This document shows positions 17,702-27,354 of a stretch of 64,000 bases of DNA, piece by piece. A model generated the notes under the pieces. It was not told the origin of the DNA. It saw nothing but the letters and a program-made list of their open reading frames with translations, and searched no databases. Every line of letters starts with the position of its first letter. The first letter of the stretch is position 1. This DNA is from Chloracidobacterium thermophilum B (GTDB taxonomy: Bacteria > Acidobacteriota > Blastocatellia > Chloracidobacteriales > Chloracidobacteriaceae), in assembly GCF_000226295.1 (NCBI RefSeq), contig NC_016024.1, forward strand, positions 789,501-853,500, read 5' to 3'. The translations under genes were made by a program, and so were the position numbers.

Positions 17702-18997
17702 ATGACCACCAACCATGCCAACTCGTTGCTGACGGCCGGTGTGCAGCGTTATGTGTTGTCCAACGGACTGACGGTGCTGCTCAAGGCCGTGCCGGCCAAT
17801 CCCATCGTTTCCACGATGATTTGGTACCGCGTCGGTTCACGCAACGAGCCGGCCGGAAAAACCGGGATGTCGCACTTTCTGGAACACATGATGTTCAAGG
17901 GGACGCAGCGGCTCGGCAAAGGTGAGATTGACCATCTGACGCTGGTCAACGGCGGACGTAACAATGCGTTCACCTGGATGGATTTCACGGCTTACTACTT
18001 CACCTTTGCGGCTGACCGCTGGGAAGTTGCGCTCGACATCGAAGCCGACCGCGCATGCAACACAACCTTCGATCCGGGGGAGTTCGAGGCTGAAAAGCAG
18101 GTGGTGCTTGAAGAGCTTCAGATGTATTTGGACAGCCCGTTTGACGCGCTGGAGATGGAGGTCTGGGCGACGGCTTTTCGGCAGCATCCCTACCACGTGC
18201 CGACCATTGGCTGGCGCGAGGATGTCGAACATCTCACGGTGGATGACCTGCGGCACTACTACGAAAGCTATTACTGCCCGAACAACGCCACGCTGGTCAT
18301 TGTCGGGGACATCCGCCCGGAAGCGGCTCTGCGCCGGATTGAGGATACCTTCGGGGCGCTTCCGGCGCGTCCGTTGCCGCCGCCGCCCCATGCCACAGAG
18401 CCACCCCAGCGGGGTGAAAAACGGGTCATCGTCAAAAAGCCGACGCCGCTGCCCCGGCTGACCATAGGCTACCACGTCCCGGAAGTTGCCCATCCCGACT
18501 CGTATGCCCTGCACGTCGCGTCCATGCTGTTGTCTTACGGGCGCACCTCGCGGCTCTATCAGCGCCTGCAGGAGAAAGATGAGTCCGTGACATTTGCCAC
18601 GGCGCACTATGCCGAGCACATGGACCCGTCACTGTTGACGATAGCGGCGGAAGTCAAACCCAACCACACGCCGGAAGAAGTCGAGGCGGCGATTACCGAG
18701 GAAGTCGAGCGGCTTATCCATGAACCCCCGACCGATCTGGAGCTGGCCAAGGCCAAGCGGCAGACCGAGGCGCAGTTCATTCTTGGCAACGAGGAAATCC
18801 TCAACCAGGCCATGCTCCTCGGCGAATATGAAACCATCGCCTGTGGGGCAAAGATTCCCGAAGAAGCCCGTGGGTATCACTACCTTGACGCTTACCTGAA
18901 CCACGTCCGGCAGGTTTCACCGGCTGACATTCAACGCACGGCGGCGCTGTATCTGCACCGCGACAATCGCACGGTAGGATGGCTGATCAATCCCTGA
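17702..18997 (+). CDS. M16-family zinc metallopeptidase (pitrilysin-like)
   Basis: A 431-residue single-unit M16 peptidase with the inverted zinc motif HFLEH (SHFLEHMMFKG), the downstream glutamate region (EKQVVLEELQMYLDSP), the WYRVGSRNEPAGKTGMSH lead-in and a C-terminal VxxPTP-type second domain. It lacks a signal peptide, as do many bacterial 45-kDa M16 proteins, which often work as pairs; only one unit is present here. Start 17702 (MTTNHANS) has GGGGAG upstream; a longer frame from 17372 overlaps a minus-strand gene. Its TGA overlaps the ATG of the next gene. Confidence 0.92.
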   Translation: MTTNHANSLLTAGVQRYVLSNGLTVLLKAVPANPIVSTMIWYRVGSRNEPAGKTGMSHFLEHMMFKGTQRLGKGEIDHLTLVNGGRNNAFTWMDFTAYYFTFAADRWEVALDIEADRACNTTFDPGEFEAEKQVVLEELQMYLDSPFDALEMEVWATAFRQHPYHVPTIGWREDVEHLTVDDLRHYYESYYCPNNATLVIVGDIRPEAALRRIEDTFGALPARPLPPPPHATEPPQRGEKRVIVKKPTPLPRLTIGYHVPEVAHPDSYALHVASMLLSYGRTSRLYQRLQEKDESVTFATAHYAEHMDPSLLTIAAEVKPNHTPEEVEAAITEEVERLIHEPPTDLELAKAKRQTEAQFILGNEEILNQAMLLGEYETIACGAKIPEEARGYHYLDAYLNHVRQVSPADIQRTAALYLHRDNRTVGWLINP

Positions 18998-19887
18998 TGA
19001 GCAGTGAGCGGTACTTTGATTGGCAGGGCTGGCACTGTTTCTATCAGGCGGCCGGTGAGCCGGGAGCGCCGCCGGTGGTGCTGATTCACGGGCACGCCAC
19101 GTCGCACTTCACCTGGCGGCATCAGGTGGCGGCGCTTCAGAAGGATTTTCAGGTCTTTGCTCCCGATTTGCTCGGATTTGGGCGCTCGGCCAAGCCGCGC
19201 GACGTGGCGTACAACGTGGAAGTCTGGACGGCGCAGATCACGGATTTCATCCGGTCAGTGATTCAGCGTCCGGTTCTGCTGGTGGGGAACTCTCTGGGCG
19301 GACTCATTGCTGCGCATATTGCCGACCGCCACCCGGCGCTGGTCTCGAAACTGGTGCTCATCGCTTCGGCCGGGGCATCAAGCTACTGGCAAAGTTCGCT
19401 GGTCAACTTTCCGTTCCTGCTGATGCGGACGCCCGTCATCGGACGGACGCTGTTTGACACTTTGGTGCAACAGCGGTTTGTCGAGTGGAACATTCGCCAT
19501 CGGCTCTACGCCAACCCGGCGGCTGTGACCCCGGAGGTCATCGCCCACTACCGGGAATGTTTCTTTGCACCGGACAACCGCGAAATCGTGTTTGAAGTCA
19601 CCAAGCAGTTCTATGACTTTGTGATGGACGACGCCATGGCCCGGCGGATTGCCCACCCGACCCTGTTGCTGTGGGGTGAACGGGATACCTTCGTGCCGCC
19701 CATTCGTGGGCGACAACTTGTACGGGTGATGCCCCGCGCCCGGCTGGAGGTGCTGCCCCAGGCATCGCACTGCCCGCACGAAGACCAGCCGGAGCAGGTC
19801 AATGCCCTTCTGCAGGCATTTCACCGGGAAGCCGACCCGGTGGCATCCGGCGGCGGAAATGGGGTGCGCCAAACTCAGCCGGATTGA
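18997..19887 (+). CDS. Alpha/beta-fold hydrolase
   Basis: About a 296-residue hydrolase with oxyanion region VVLIHGHATSHFTW, DLLGFGRSAKP, nucleophile elbow GNSLGG (Ser), acid WGERDTFVP (Asp) and a late His in SHCPHEDQPE. The organisation, with DLLGFGRSxKP and an ExWTxQI segment, resembles hydrolases widespread in cyanobacteria and other phototrophs, but the substrate is unknown. Start at 18997 makes an ATGA overlap with the peptidase stop and implies translational coupling; an ATG at 18979 is an alternative. Confidence 0.88.
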   Translation: MSSERYFDWQGWHCFYQAAGEPGAPPVVLIHGHATSHFTWRHQVAALQKDFQVFAPDLLGFGRSAKPRDVAYNVEVWTAQITDFIRSVIQRPVLLVGNSLGGLIAAHIADRHPALVSKLVLIASAGASSYWQSSLVNFPFLLMRTPVIGRTLFDTLVQQRFVEWNIRHRLYANPAAVTPEVIAHYRECFFAPDNREIVFEVTKQFYDFVMDDAMARRIAHPTLLLWGERDTFVPPIRGRQLVRVMPRARLEVLPQASHCPHEDQPEQVNALLQAFHREADPVASGGGNGVRQTQPD

Positions 19888-19940
19888 TTTCAGTGCCAAT
19901 CCCAAGGCACCCCGGAACGAAATGCCGGAACAGAGACCAT

Positions 19941-19972
19941 GAAAAAACGGGCGACCGAAACAGGTCACCCGT
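19941..19972 (-). terminator. Rho-independent terminator of the prepilin gene
   Basis: A 10-bp stem (ACGGGTGACC with GGTCGCCCGT, one G-T pair) and 6-nt loop, followed on the minus strand by TTTTTC. It lies 41 bp beyond the stop of the prepilin gene. Confidence 0.85.
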
Positions 19973-20012
19973 CAGAAAGTGGTAGCTGGAAAGTCGTGGT
20001 CGGGAGTTGCTA

Positions 20013-20690
20013 CTAGATGCCGCGAATCTGGGACGGCGGCTGGGTCATCAACGTCACGATTTGAACTGTGCGAAGGGCGCTTCCGGCAACCCGGGTGTAG
20101 GGATACCGAACCTGCACAATGACCCGCTTGACCAGGTCGGTATTGCTTTCCGGCGGACAGTTACTGTCGTTGCTAAGATCGTAGCTGTTGTCGTATTCCT
20201 TGTCGAAACAACCCGAGGTTGTAAAAGCCGTGCGTACCAGCACCCGCATCGTGAAGGATTCATAGCGTGGATCAATGCCGCTGCTGATTTCATCCGGGTC
20301 AGCTGTGCCCCGAATCATGTCCCGGCCGGGACTGCGGTAAACAGGCCGAAACTCTGGGGGAAAAATACCGTTAAGGTCCAAGCGGTTGCTGAGCCGGATG
20401 AAGGTGTTTTGATTGCGGTTGCCCGGCTCTGGAATCCCCCCAATGGCATTCATCTCACGCATCATGATGATCTGGTTGAGTGTTTCTTCCGCGAGATTGC
20501 GTGCCAGGAGCAACTTGTTGGCATTGAGGGAGTTGGTCAGTGCGATGGACATAAACGCCAGCGCCCCAAACATCCCGACAAACAGAACCATCAGCGCTAT
20601 GATGAGTTCGACGAGTGTCACTCCCGACTGCGCCCGCTGAAGTTGAATCCGTCGAACGGTGCGTGTGACGTGTCCCATGTGCATCCTCAT
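20013..20690 (-). CDS. Type IV prepilin-like protein (PilV-like)
   Basis: A 225-residue protein with the class III signal QSGVTLVELIIALMVLF, cleaved by prepilin peptidase after Gly; the conserved Glu+5 is present. A long N-terminal helix is followed by a globular domain with two cysteines (GCFDKEY and NCPPES) that may form a disulfide. The architecture fits a minor pilin/pseudopilin of the PilV type. Start 20690 (MRMHMGHVTR) has GGAGG 6 bp upstream. It is a single gene with its own terminator; no other pilus gene is in the window. Confidence 0.85.
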   Translation of the reverse strand: MRMHMGHVTRTVRRIQLQRAQSGVTLVELIIALMVLFVGMFGALAFMSIALTNSLNANKLLLARNLAEETLNQIIMMREMNAIGGIPEPGNRNQNTFIRLSNRLDLNGIFPPEFRPVYRSPGRDMIRGTADPDEISSGIDPRYESFTMRVLVRTAFTTSGCFDKEYDNSYDLSNDSNCPPESNTDLVKRVIVQVRYPYTRVAGSALRTVQIVTLMTQPPSQIRGI

Positions 20691-20875
20691 GGACGGCCTC
20701 CGCTGAAACGTCAAGTTCGTCTGCTGCAACCAAGGAGCAAGTCTGATGCCACGCGGGTGGATAGTGCTAACTGTACTGACTGTGGAAATTTAGCCTTCGG
20801 AAAAGGTTTTGGGAGGCATAGCTGCTCTTCAAAACTGTTACAGAAGGTGACATTTCCTGAAGCCAATGGCCCGGC

Positions 20876-22195
20876 TTAGCCCTTCTCCGTGGCCGCCGGC
20901 AGGGCTTTGATGACCACTACGGTCAGGTCATCCCCCAGTGGGGCCGGACTGGCAAAGGTCCGGGCAGCATCGTAGATGGCGCGGGCCAATTCCTGGGCCG
21001 GCGCTTCCCGCTGGCGCTGGACGGTCTCAATCAATCTGGCCAGTCCGAATTCCTCCCCGTCCTGTCCGGCTTCGGTCAGCCCATCCGTGTAGAGAACAAT
21101 GATGTCACCCGGCTGCAGGGTGCAGTAGCACTCGATGTACTTCCGGTCCTCGAACAGCCCCAGCACCGTGTTGCCGCAGGAAAGTTCCTCGTAGCTGCCA
21201 TCGGCATGGAGGAGCAGCGCTGGATTGTGGCCGGCGTCTCCATAGCTGAACCGCCGGCTTGCCGGATCAAGTACTCCGTAAACTGCTGTGACGTACTGAG
21301 AGCTATCGAGGCTTTCCCAGAGCAGGTAGTTGACCTTGCGCAGAATGACCCGGATGGAGAAGTCGTTGCGCACCTGGGCGCGCAGACAGGCCCGAAACGT
21401 GGCCATGATGAGCGCCGCCGGGATGCCCTTGCCGGAGACATCGGCAATGGCAATGCCAAGTTGGTGATTCGGAAATGGGATGAAGTCGTAATAGTCCCCA
21501 CCTACGGCTTCGTTGGGAACGGTCAGCCCGGCAATGTCAAAGCCTTCCACGGTCGGCGCGCGGTCCGGCAGCAGGCTTCGTTGCACCTGGCGTGCAATGG
21601 CCAGTTCGCTTTCCAGACGGCGTTTTTCCAACCGTTCCTGGTGCAGAATGGCTTTCTCGATGGAAATAGCCGCGGCCGAGGCAAACAGGGTCAGTACTTC
21701 CAGGTCGGCTGCCTTGTAGGCATCCAGGGTGCGGCTTTCGAGATTGAGCGCCCCGATGATACGGTTGTTGGCAATGATGGGGACAACAATTTCCGACATT
21801 GTCAGCGGGTCGGAACTGATGTAGCGCTGGTCGTTGCGGACATCAGGAATCACAATCGCCCCACCCGACTGTACCACCCAGCCGACGAAGCCTTCCCCAA
21901 GGCGCAGCAGGCGTTCCATGGAAGCCTCATCGTAGCCACGATAGACCGTGGCCCGGATGCGGCGGTCGCGGCCGTTGGTTTCCAGAACGTAAATGGCGGC
22001 GGAATCGTAGGGTACGAACGACTTGACCGAATCAATGATGAGCGACAGGGTCTCATCCAGATCGAGTGACCGGCTGATGGTACGGGTGATGTCCAGCAGC
22101 AGCCGGAATTTGGTCTCGAAAGACAGGGCTTCCGGCGAAGTTGCCGAGGCCGTCGCCGAAGGCGCTGGGTCTGAGTCCGTGGAGAGTGCAGGCAT
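20876..22195 (-). CDS. GAF-domain PP2C/SpoIIE-type serine phosphatase
   Basis: A 439-residue protein: a short linker, a GAF sensor domain (about residues 30-185), a coiled-coil joint (EKRRLESELAIARQVQRSLLP) and a SpoIIE/RsbU-type phosphatase domain. Metal-binding motifs are intact: GGDYYDF, IADVSGKG, YGDAGHNPALL, YTDGLTEA, LGDDLTVVVI. Such enzymes dephosphorylate anti-sigma-factor antagonists or similar switch proteins in response to a GAF ligand. It is divergent from a receiver-histidine kinase gene (244 bp between starts) and may share its control region. No STAS protein is adjacent. Confidence 0.93.
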   Translation of the reverse strand: MPALSTDSDPAPSATASATSPEALSFETKFRLLLDITRTISRSLDLDETLSLIIDSVKSFVPYDSAAIYVLETNGRDRRIRATVYRGYDEASMERLLRLGEGFVGWVVQSGGAIVIPDVRNDQRYISSDPLTMSEIVVPIIANNRIIGALNLESRTLDAYKAADLEVLTLFASAAAISIEKAILHQERLEKRRLESELAIARQVQRSLLPDRAPTVEGFDIAGLTVPNEAVGGDYYDFIPFPNHQLGIAIADVSGKGIPAALIMATFRACLRAQVRNDFSIRVILRKVNYLLWESLDSSQYVTAVYGVLDPASRRFSYGDAGHNPALLLHADGSYEELSCGNTVLGLFEDRKYIECYCTLQPGDIIVLYTDGLTEAGQDGEEFGLARLIETVQRQREAPAQELARAIYDAARTFASPAPLGDDLTVVVIKALPAATEKG

Positions 22196-22439
22196 AAACG
22201 AGTCCTTCCGCTGCCATGACCTTATCGCTTTCGGCGTCGCTGCGCCATGTTTTCACGGTGCCAGCACCTTGCTGATGCCCACGCCGGGCATCCCGGCGCT
22301 GCCGTCCACCCACCTTGAGAGAGTTTCCGGGAGGAAAACAGGTTGCCGACTTGAAAGACTGGTTTTGTAGCTTGAGAATCATTCTGAAACTGTTTTGCAA
22401 CGGTTCTGTCTTATATCCGGCTTCAAGGGTAACTGTACG

Positions 22440-23987
22440 ATGCGCATCCTGCTCGTCGAAGATGATATGGATTATGCCGTTGTGGTGCAGGGCTATCTCC
22501 GGCGCATCACGGCGGAAGTCACGGTTCAGCACGTCACCTCACTGGCAGCCGCCACTGCCCTGGCTGTGGCGGAGCACTTCGATGTCGGCGTGCTTGACCT
22601 CAACCTGCCGGACTCCCAGGGAACAGCCACAGTCACGGCGCTGGCGACCGCCGCCCCGCATCTGCCACTCGTCGTCCTGACCGGCGAAATAGCCAGCGAC
22701 ACCGACCTGCAGGCCCTTGAAGCCGGGGCACAGGAATACCTTGCCAAAAACGAGCTGGGCGTGGTTCCGCTCCGGCGCGCCATTCGCTACGCGCGGGAAC
22801 GGCATCGGCTGACCCGAGCACTGGCGCAGGCCAACCAGCTCAACCGTCTTGTACTCGACCACATGCCGACCAACATCAAGCTTCTTGATGCGGAAGGCCG
22901 CGTGCAGTTCATCAATCCGGCCGGGCTGGCCGCCCTGGGTCTGAGCGACCCCAGTGCCGTCCTGGGACACCCATGGTTGCAGCTTTGGGCCCCGTCAGCC
23001 GAACCAGCCATCCGTGCGCTGCTGGAGCAGGCCCGTGCCGGGCAGCCTTCCACCACGGAAGCCTTTTTGGCGCATGCCGGCGCTGCGCAGCATTGTGCGC
23101 CGCGCTGGTGGCATATCACGGTGCTACCACTGCCGCCGAACAATGCCTCATCTGCCCGTTATCTGGTTGTGACCCAGGATTTCACTGCGCGCCACTTCCA
23201 CGAAAAACACCTCTATCAGGCGCAGCAGACGGCGCTGCTCAAGCACATTGCGGCCGGGGTTGCCCATAACTTCAACAACCTGCTCACCGTCGTTCAGGGC
23301 TACAGTGAAATGATGCTGCGTACCCTGCCGGAAGAAGACGCGCGGCAGCGTCGCCGGGCCACAGACATTCGCCAGGCTGCCATTCGGGGCAGGCAACTCG
23401 TCGAGCATCTGCTGGCCTACAGTCATTTTGCCGAGCTGTCACCCAGGATCATTGACCTCAATGCGTTTCTGGAGCAGGAAGTAAAACTTTTGGAAAGTAC
23501 GCTCAACCCCCTTGCGAGCCTTGGTTTTGAGCCATCGCCGGAGCCGCTTCAGGTGTATGCCGATCCGTGGTTGCTGTCCTCGACCCTGCTGACCTTTGTG
23601 CTCAATGCCAATGAGGCCATGCCGGAGGGTGGAACCGTGACGCTATCCGTCAGCCGGGTGACTTTGGATGCCACGTTTCTGAACCAACCGGCCGCTGACC
23701 GGCTGGTGGGTGATGTCGAAGCCGTGTTGTCCACCGGTTCGCCAGTGCCGTTGGTCAGAATCTCGGTCCGGGATACCGGCCCCGGCATGGATGCCGCAAC
23801 CCTGGCCAACATTTTCACGCCGTTTTTCACGACGAAACCGGCGGACAAAGGAACCGGCCTGGGGCTGGCCACCGCTGCCGCTCAGGTGGAGCGGATGGGT
23901 GGATTCATCGGCGTGACTTCGCAACCCGGCACTGGGGCGCAGTTTGATGTGTACCTGCCTCTCGCTCCAGCCCAACCGGTGCCTTGA
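22440..23987 (+). CDS. Response regulator-PAS-histidine kinase hybrid
   Basis: A 515-residue protein: N-terminal receiver domain (MRILLVEDDMDY; phospho-acceptor Asp53 in VLDLNLPD; conserved Lys in YLAKN), a PAS domain (about residues 140-260, LLDAEGRVQFINPAG), and a C-terminal histidine kinase. The H-box is IAAGVAHNFNNLLTVVQGY, the N-box FVLNANEAMPEGG, with RDTGPGM and KGTGLGLATA as nucleotide-binding glycine boxes. A receiver placed ahead of PAS-HK suggests it is driven by another kinase. Start at 22440 fits the receiver N-terminus. Convergent with pckA. Confidence 0.93.
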   Translation: MRILLVEDDMDYAVVVQGYLRRITAEVTVQHVTSLAAATALAVAEHFDVGVLDLNLPDSQGTATVTALATAAPHLPLVVLTGEIASDTDLQALEAGAQEYLAKNELGVVPLRRAIRYARERHRLTRALAQANQLNRLVLDHMPTNIKLLDAEGRVQFINPAGLAALGLSDPSAVLGHPWLQLWAPSAEPAIRALLEQARAGQPSTTEAFLAHAGAAQHCAPRWWHITVLPLPPNNASSARYLVVTQDFTARHFHEKHLYQAQQTALLKHIAAGVAHNFNNLLTVVQGYSEMMLRTLPEEDARQRRRATDIRQAAIRGRQLVEHLLAYSHFAELSPRIIDLNAFLEQEVKLLESTLNPLASLGFEPSPEPLQVYADPWLLSSTLLTFVLNANEAMPEGGTVTLSVSRVTLDATFLNQPAADRLVGDVEAVLSTGSPVPLVRISVRDTGPGMDAATLANIFTPFFTTKPADKGTGLGLATAAAQVERMGGFIGVTSQPGTGAQFDVYLPLAPAQPVP

Positions 23988-23995
23988 ATGCCCAT

Positions 23996-24030
23996 CTTGT
24001 GGGCAACCATAGCTGACGGTTGCCCACAAG
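23996..24030. terminator. Hairpin between convergent genes, probable bidirectional terminator
   Basis: A perfect 13-bp inverted repeat (23996-24008 and 24018-24030, arm CTTGTGGGCAACC) with a 9-nt loop. It sits exactly between the histidine kinase stop (23987) and the pckA stop (24053). No clear T-run is seen on either side, so termination is inferred from position and stem strength. Confidence 0.6.
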
Positions 24031-24052
24031 GGCCCAAGGGAGAAGAAAAATC

Positions 24053-25666
24053 TCAGGGACGTGGCGCGGCAGCGCGGATAGCCGGTTCGACCATACTTTC
24101 AAACTTGGCAAAGTTTTTGACGAACATCTCGGCCAGCCGTTTTTCCTGGGCATCGAACGCCGCTTTGTCTTCCCATGTGTTGCGGGGATTGAGGATGCTG
24201 TCGGGAACACCGGGACAGGTCACCGGAACCTCGAAGCCAAAGACCGGGTTTTTGATGTATTCGACCTGATCGAGATGGCCATCCAGCGCCGCGTGCAGGA
24301 TGGCGCGGGTGTAGGGCAGGCTCATCCGCTGTCCGACGCCGTAGGGGCCACCCGTCCAGCCGGTATTCATCAGCCAGATGTTGACTTTGTGCTGGGTAAT
24401 TTTTTCACCCAGCATCCGGGCATAGACGCTTGGATGCAGCGGCAGAAACGGCGCGCCAAAGCAGGCGCTGAACGTGGCAACCGGTTCAGTGATACCCATT
24501 TCCGTGCCGGCCACCTTGGCGGTGTAGCCCGAAATGTAGTGATACATTGCCTGTTCCCGTGTCAGGCGGGCAATCGGCGGCAGGATGCCAAAGGCGTCAC
24601 AGGTCAGCATGACAATATGACGCGGAATGCCGCCCAGACCATCGCGCGTCATGTTGGCAATCTGCGTGACCGGATAAGCACCGCGCGTATTTTCGGTGAT
24701 GCTGGCATCATCGAGGTCGAGAATGCGCGAATGCTCGTCGAGAACGACATTTTCCAGAACCGTCCCGAAGTGGCGCGTCGCCGCAAAAATTTCCGGTTCG
24801 GTCACGGGGGAGAGGCGAATCATCTTGGCGTAGCAGCCACCTTCGATGTTGAACACCCCGTTGTCACTCCAGCCGTGTTCGTCGTCCCCGATGAGCGTGC
24901 GGGTTGAATCGGCCGAGAGCGTGGTTTTGCCGGTGCCGGAAAGTCCAAAGAAGATGGCAGTATCGTCTTTGCTCTTGCCGTAGTTGGCCGAGCAGTGCAT
25001 CGAAAGCACACCCCGCTGCGGCAGGACATAGTTCATCAGGGTGAAGATGGACTTTTTGATTTCTCCGGCGTAGTGCGTCCCGCCGATAAGCACAAGCTTG
25101 CGGGCAAAATCCAGAACGACAAACGTTGGAGATTTTGTCCCGTCAATCTCAGGGATGGCGAGAAAGCTGGGGACGTGAATGACCGTAAATTCCGGGACAT
25201 GCTGCGCCAGCTTCTGCGCGTCATATTCACGCAGAAACAGTGTCCGCGCAAAAAGGGCGTGCCAGGCCGTTTCGGTCACAACCCGGATCGGCACGCGGTA
25301 ACGTGGGTCAGCACCGGCATAACAATCCTGCACAAACACATCCCGGTTTTGCAGGTAGGCCGATACCCGCAGGTAGAGTGCGTCAAACACGGACTGCGGA
25401 ATCGCCGCGTTGTTTTCCCACCAGACACGGGCTTCTGACTCCTCGTTGCGGACAATGTACTTGTCCTTGGCTGAGCGTCCCGTGTGCCGTCCGGTGCGCA
25501 CGACGAGCGCCCCATCGTGGGCGAGCAACCCTTCGCCGCGCTTGATGGCCTCTTCGTAAAGCACCTCCGTCGCCGAATTCCAGTAGATGGCCTTCTGGTT
25601 GGTCAGCCCATGATGCTCCAACCCATAGTGACTCTTACCACGCCCAATGATTTCGACCGTACTCAT
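24053..25666 (-). CDS. pckA: Phosphoenolpyruvate carboxykinase (ATP)
   Basis: A 537-residue gluconeogenic enzyme converting oxaloacetate and ATP to phosphoenolpyruvate. Motifs: RTGRHTGRSAKDKY, FGLSGTGKTTLSAD (P-loop), LIGDDEHGW (metal site), IEGGCYAK, NTRGAYPV, GYTAKVAGTE and NTGWTGGPYGVG. The start at 25666 (MSTVEIIGRG) has GGAG 6 bp upstream; an ATG four codons earlier is less well placed. Upstream, toward the divergent DUF808 gene, lies a 257-bp region with a small GGGGT/ACCCC hairpin at 25769-25784 and no other evident feature. Confidence 0.97.
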   Translation of the reverse strand: MSTVEIIGRGKSHYGLEHHGLTNQKAIYWNSATEVLYEEAIKRGEGLLAHDGALVVRTGRHTGRSAKDKYIVRNEESEARVWWENNAAIPQSVFDALYLRVSAYLQNRDVFVQDCYAGADPRYRVPIRVVTETAWHALFARTLFLREYDAQKLAQHVPEFTVIHVPSFLAIPEIDGTKSPTFVVLDFARKLVLIGGTHYAGEIKKSIFTLMNYVLPQRGVLSMHCSANYGKSKDDTAIFFGLSGTGKTTLSADSTRTLIGDDEHGWSDNGVFNIEGGCYAKMIRLSPVTEPEIFAATRHFGTVLENVVLDEHSRILDLDDASITENTRGAYPVTQIANMTRDGLGGIPRHIVMLTCDAFGILPPIARLTREQAMYHYISGYTAKVAGTEMGITEPVATFSACFGAPFLPLHPSVYARMLGEKITQHKVNIWLMNTGWTGGPYGVGQRMSLPYTRAILHAALDGHLDQVEYIKNPVFGFEVPVTCPGVPDSILNPRNTWEDKAAFDAQEKRLAEMFVKNFAKFESMVEPAIRAAAPRP

Positions 25667-25923
25667 AGCTGACTCCAAGGCCGGGACAAAACCGGCCAGG
25701 AAAAAGAAAAAACCAGCCTGGGGACCGTGCTGGATGCTTGCGTGCTAACGCTAACACACTCACTTTTTGGGGTGAAAGTACCCCATCTGCAGGTGCTGTG
25801 AGGGATGGCTCCACCGGCTTTCACATGGTTTTTCCCCAGCGTGCTATCGTTACGGAAAACCGTCCGAAACTGCCGCCGCGGTCGGCTGCCTTCGTCTGCG
25901 AGCGATTCGAGGTTCTGGGAACC

Positions 25924-26865
25924 ATGCCTGGTGGAAGTCTGCTGCTTTTGCTCGACGACATTGCATCCACTCTTGACGACATTTCGGTGATGACCAAGGT
26001 CGCAGCCAAGAAAACGGCGGGTGTTGTGGGTGACGACCTGACGCTCAATGCCCAGCAACTGACGGGGGTGCGTACCGACCGTGAGTTGTCCGTAGTGTGG
26101 GCGGTGGCCAAAGGCTCTGCCATCAACAAGGTGATCCTTGTTCCCAGCGCCCTGGCCATCAGTGCCTTTCTGCCATGGCTGGTCATTCCGCTGCTGATGA
26201 TTGGTGGCGCTTTCCTGTGTTTTGAAGGCGTCGAAAAACTGGTTCACAAATTGCTGCACCCGGAAGAAAACCAGGACGCAGCCGAAACTACGCCTCACGA
26301 TGGTGCATCTGCTGATGCCACATCGGGCAACGAACGGGAAAAGATCAGAGGTGCGGTCCGAACGGATTTCATCCTGTCGGCCGAGATCATCGTGATTGCG
26401 CTTGGGGCAGTGGCAGCAAAGCCGTTCCCTACCCAGCTTGGTGTGTTGACGGCCGTGGCCGTGCTCATGACGGTTGGCGTCTATGGGTTGGTGGCCGGGA
26501 TTGTCAAGCTGGATGATGTGGGGCTTTATCTCAGCCAGCGCCCGACTGTGCTGCTGCGGTGGCTGGGGCGCGGGCTGGTGGGATTGGCCCCCTATCTGAT
26601 GAGGTTTCTTTCGATTGCCGGGACGGCCGCGATGTTTCTGGTCGGCGGCGGCATTCTGGTTCACGGTGTGCCGGTAGTTCACCACTGGGTCGAGGAACTG
26701 GAACACCTGGTGGCAGCCATCCCGACGGTGGGGCGCGCCCTGTCCTGGTTTGTCGGCCCGGTGGGCGATGGCGTGTTTGGCGTCCTCGTCGGTGCTGGCG
26801 TTCTGCTGCTGGTTTTGGTGTTCAAACAACTTGCCGGACGGTTCCGAATGCGTCCTGCGTCCTGA
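25924..26865 (+). CDS. DUF808 family membrane protein (YedI-like)
   Basis: A 313-residue integral membrane protein. The family signature is at the N-terminus (GSLLLLLDDIASTLDDISVMTKVAAKKTAGVVGDDL... with VWAVAKGSAINK). Several hydrophobic segments follow, including FLPWLVIPLLMIGGAFLCFEG and SAEIIVIALGAVAA. The function of the family is unknown. The start at 25924 matches the conserved N-terminus; the in-frame 62-codon extension upstream is unlike the family. It is followed after 29 bp by a small transporter gene. Confidence 0.9.
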   Translation: MPGGSLLLLLDDIASTLDDISVMTKVAAKKTAGVVGDDLTLNAQQLTGVRTDRELSVVWAVAKGSAINKVILVPSALAISAFLPWLVIPLLMIGGAFLCFEGVEKLVHKLLHPEENQDAAETTPHDGASADATSGNEREKIRGAVRTDFILSAEIIVIALGAVAAKPFPTQLGVLTAVAVLMTVGVYGLVAGIVKLDDVGLYLSQRPTVLLRWLGRGLVGLAPYLMRFLSIAGTAAMFLVGGGILVHGVPVVHHWVEELEHLVAAIPTVGRALSWFVGPVGDGVFGVLVGAGVLLLVLVFKQLAGRFRMRPAS

Positions 26866-26894
26866 AGGCTATCCTGGATAGGGGAAACACCAGC

Positions 26895-27341
26895 ATGAAA
26901 CCTGGATGGGTGACGGTCGTGCTGCTGACCGGCATGATGTTGCCGGTACAGGCGGCCGTGAATGCCAAGCTCCGTACTTTCGTCGTCAATCCCATTTACA
27001 GCGCGCTCATCAGCTTTGGGGTCGGAACGAGTCTGCTCGTTGTACTGGCCTCCGCTATGGCCTGGGCAGGCTGGGCCGGGCATCTGCGGGGTGCGGTCTC
27101 CGCTCCGTGGTGGGCCTGGGTGGGAGGGGCGCTGGGGGCGGTCTTCGTCACCATGGCCATTCTGGCTGTGCCGCGTATCGGCGCGGCCGGCTACTCGGTA
27201 GCCATTATCACGGGACAACTCATCGGGGCGCTGATCCTTGACCACTACGGTTGGTTGGGGCTGGCACAGCAGCCTCTGACCTGGTCACGCCTGCTTGGTG
27301 CCGTCTTGTTGCTGGTGGCTGTGTGGCTCATCCAGCGTTAG
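26895..27341 (+). CDS. DMT/DUF606 (YdcZ-like) small membrane transporter
   Basis: A 148-residue protein with about five hydrophobic helices and the repeated small-transporter pattern of the DUF606 branch of the drug/metabolite superfamily (MTLP-like N-terminus MMLPVQAAVNAKL, VTMAILAVPRIGAAGYSVAIITGQL). Members often act as a pair or homodimer; the substrate is unknown. It probably shares a transcript with the DUF808 gene. Convergent with the PBP gene, whose stop is 14 bp away. Confidence 0.85.
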   Translation: MKPGWVTVVLLTGMMLPVQAAVNAKLRTFVVNPIYSALISFGVGTSLLVVLASAMAWAGWAGHLRGAVSAPWWAWVGGALGAVFVTMAILAVPRIGAAGYSVAIITGQLIGALILDHYGWLGLAQQPLTWSRLLGAVLLLVAVWLIQR

Positions 27342-27354
27342 CCGGCGCGCAAGG

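Noticed and set aside
25663-26829. A 388-codon minus-strand frame opposite the DUF808 gene
   Set aside because: His/Gln/Arg-rich shadow without motifs; the plus strand has the DUF808 signature.
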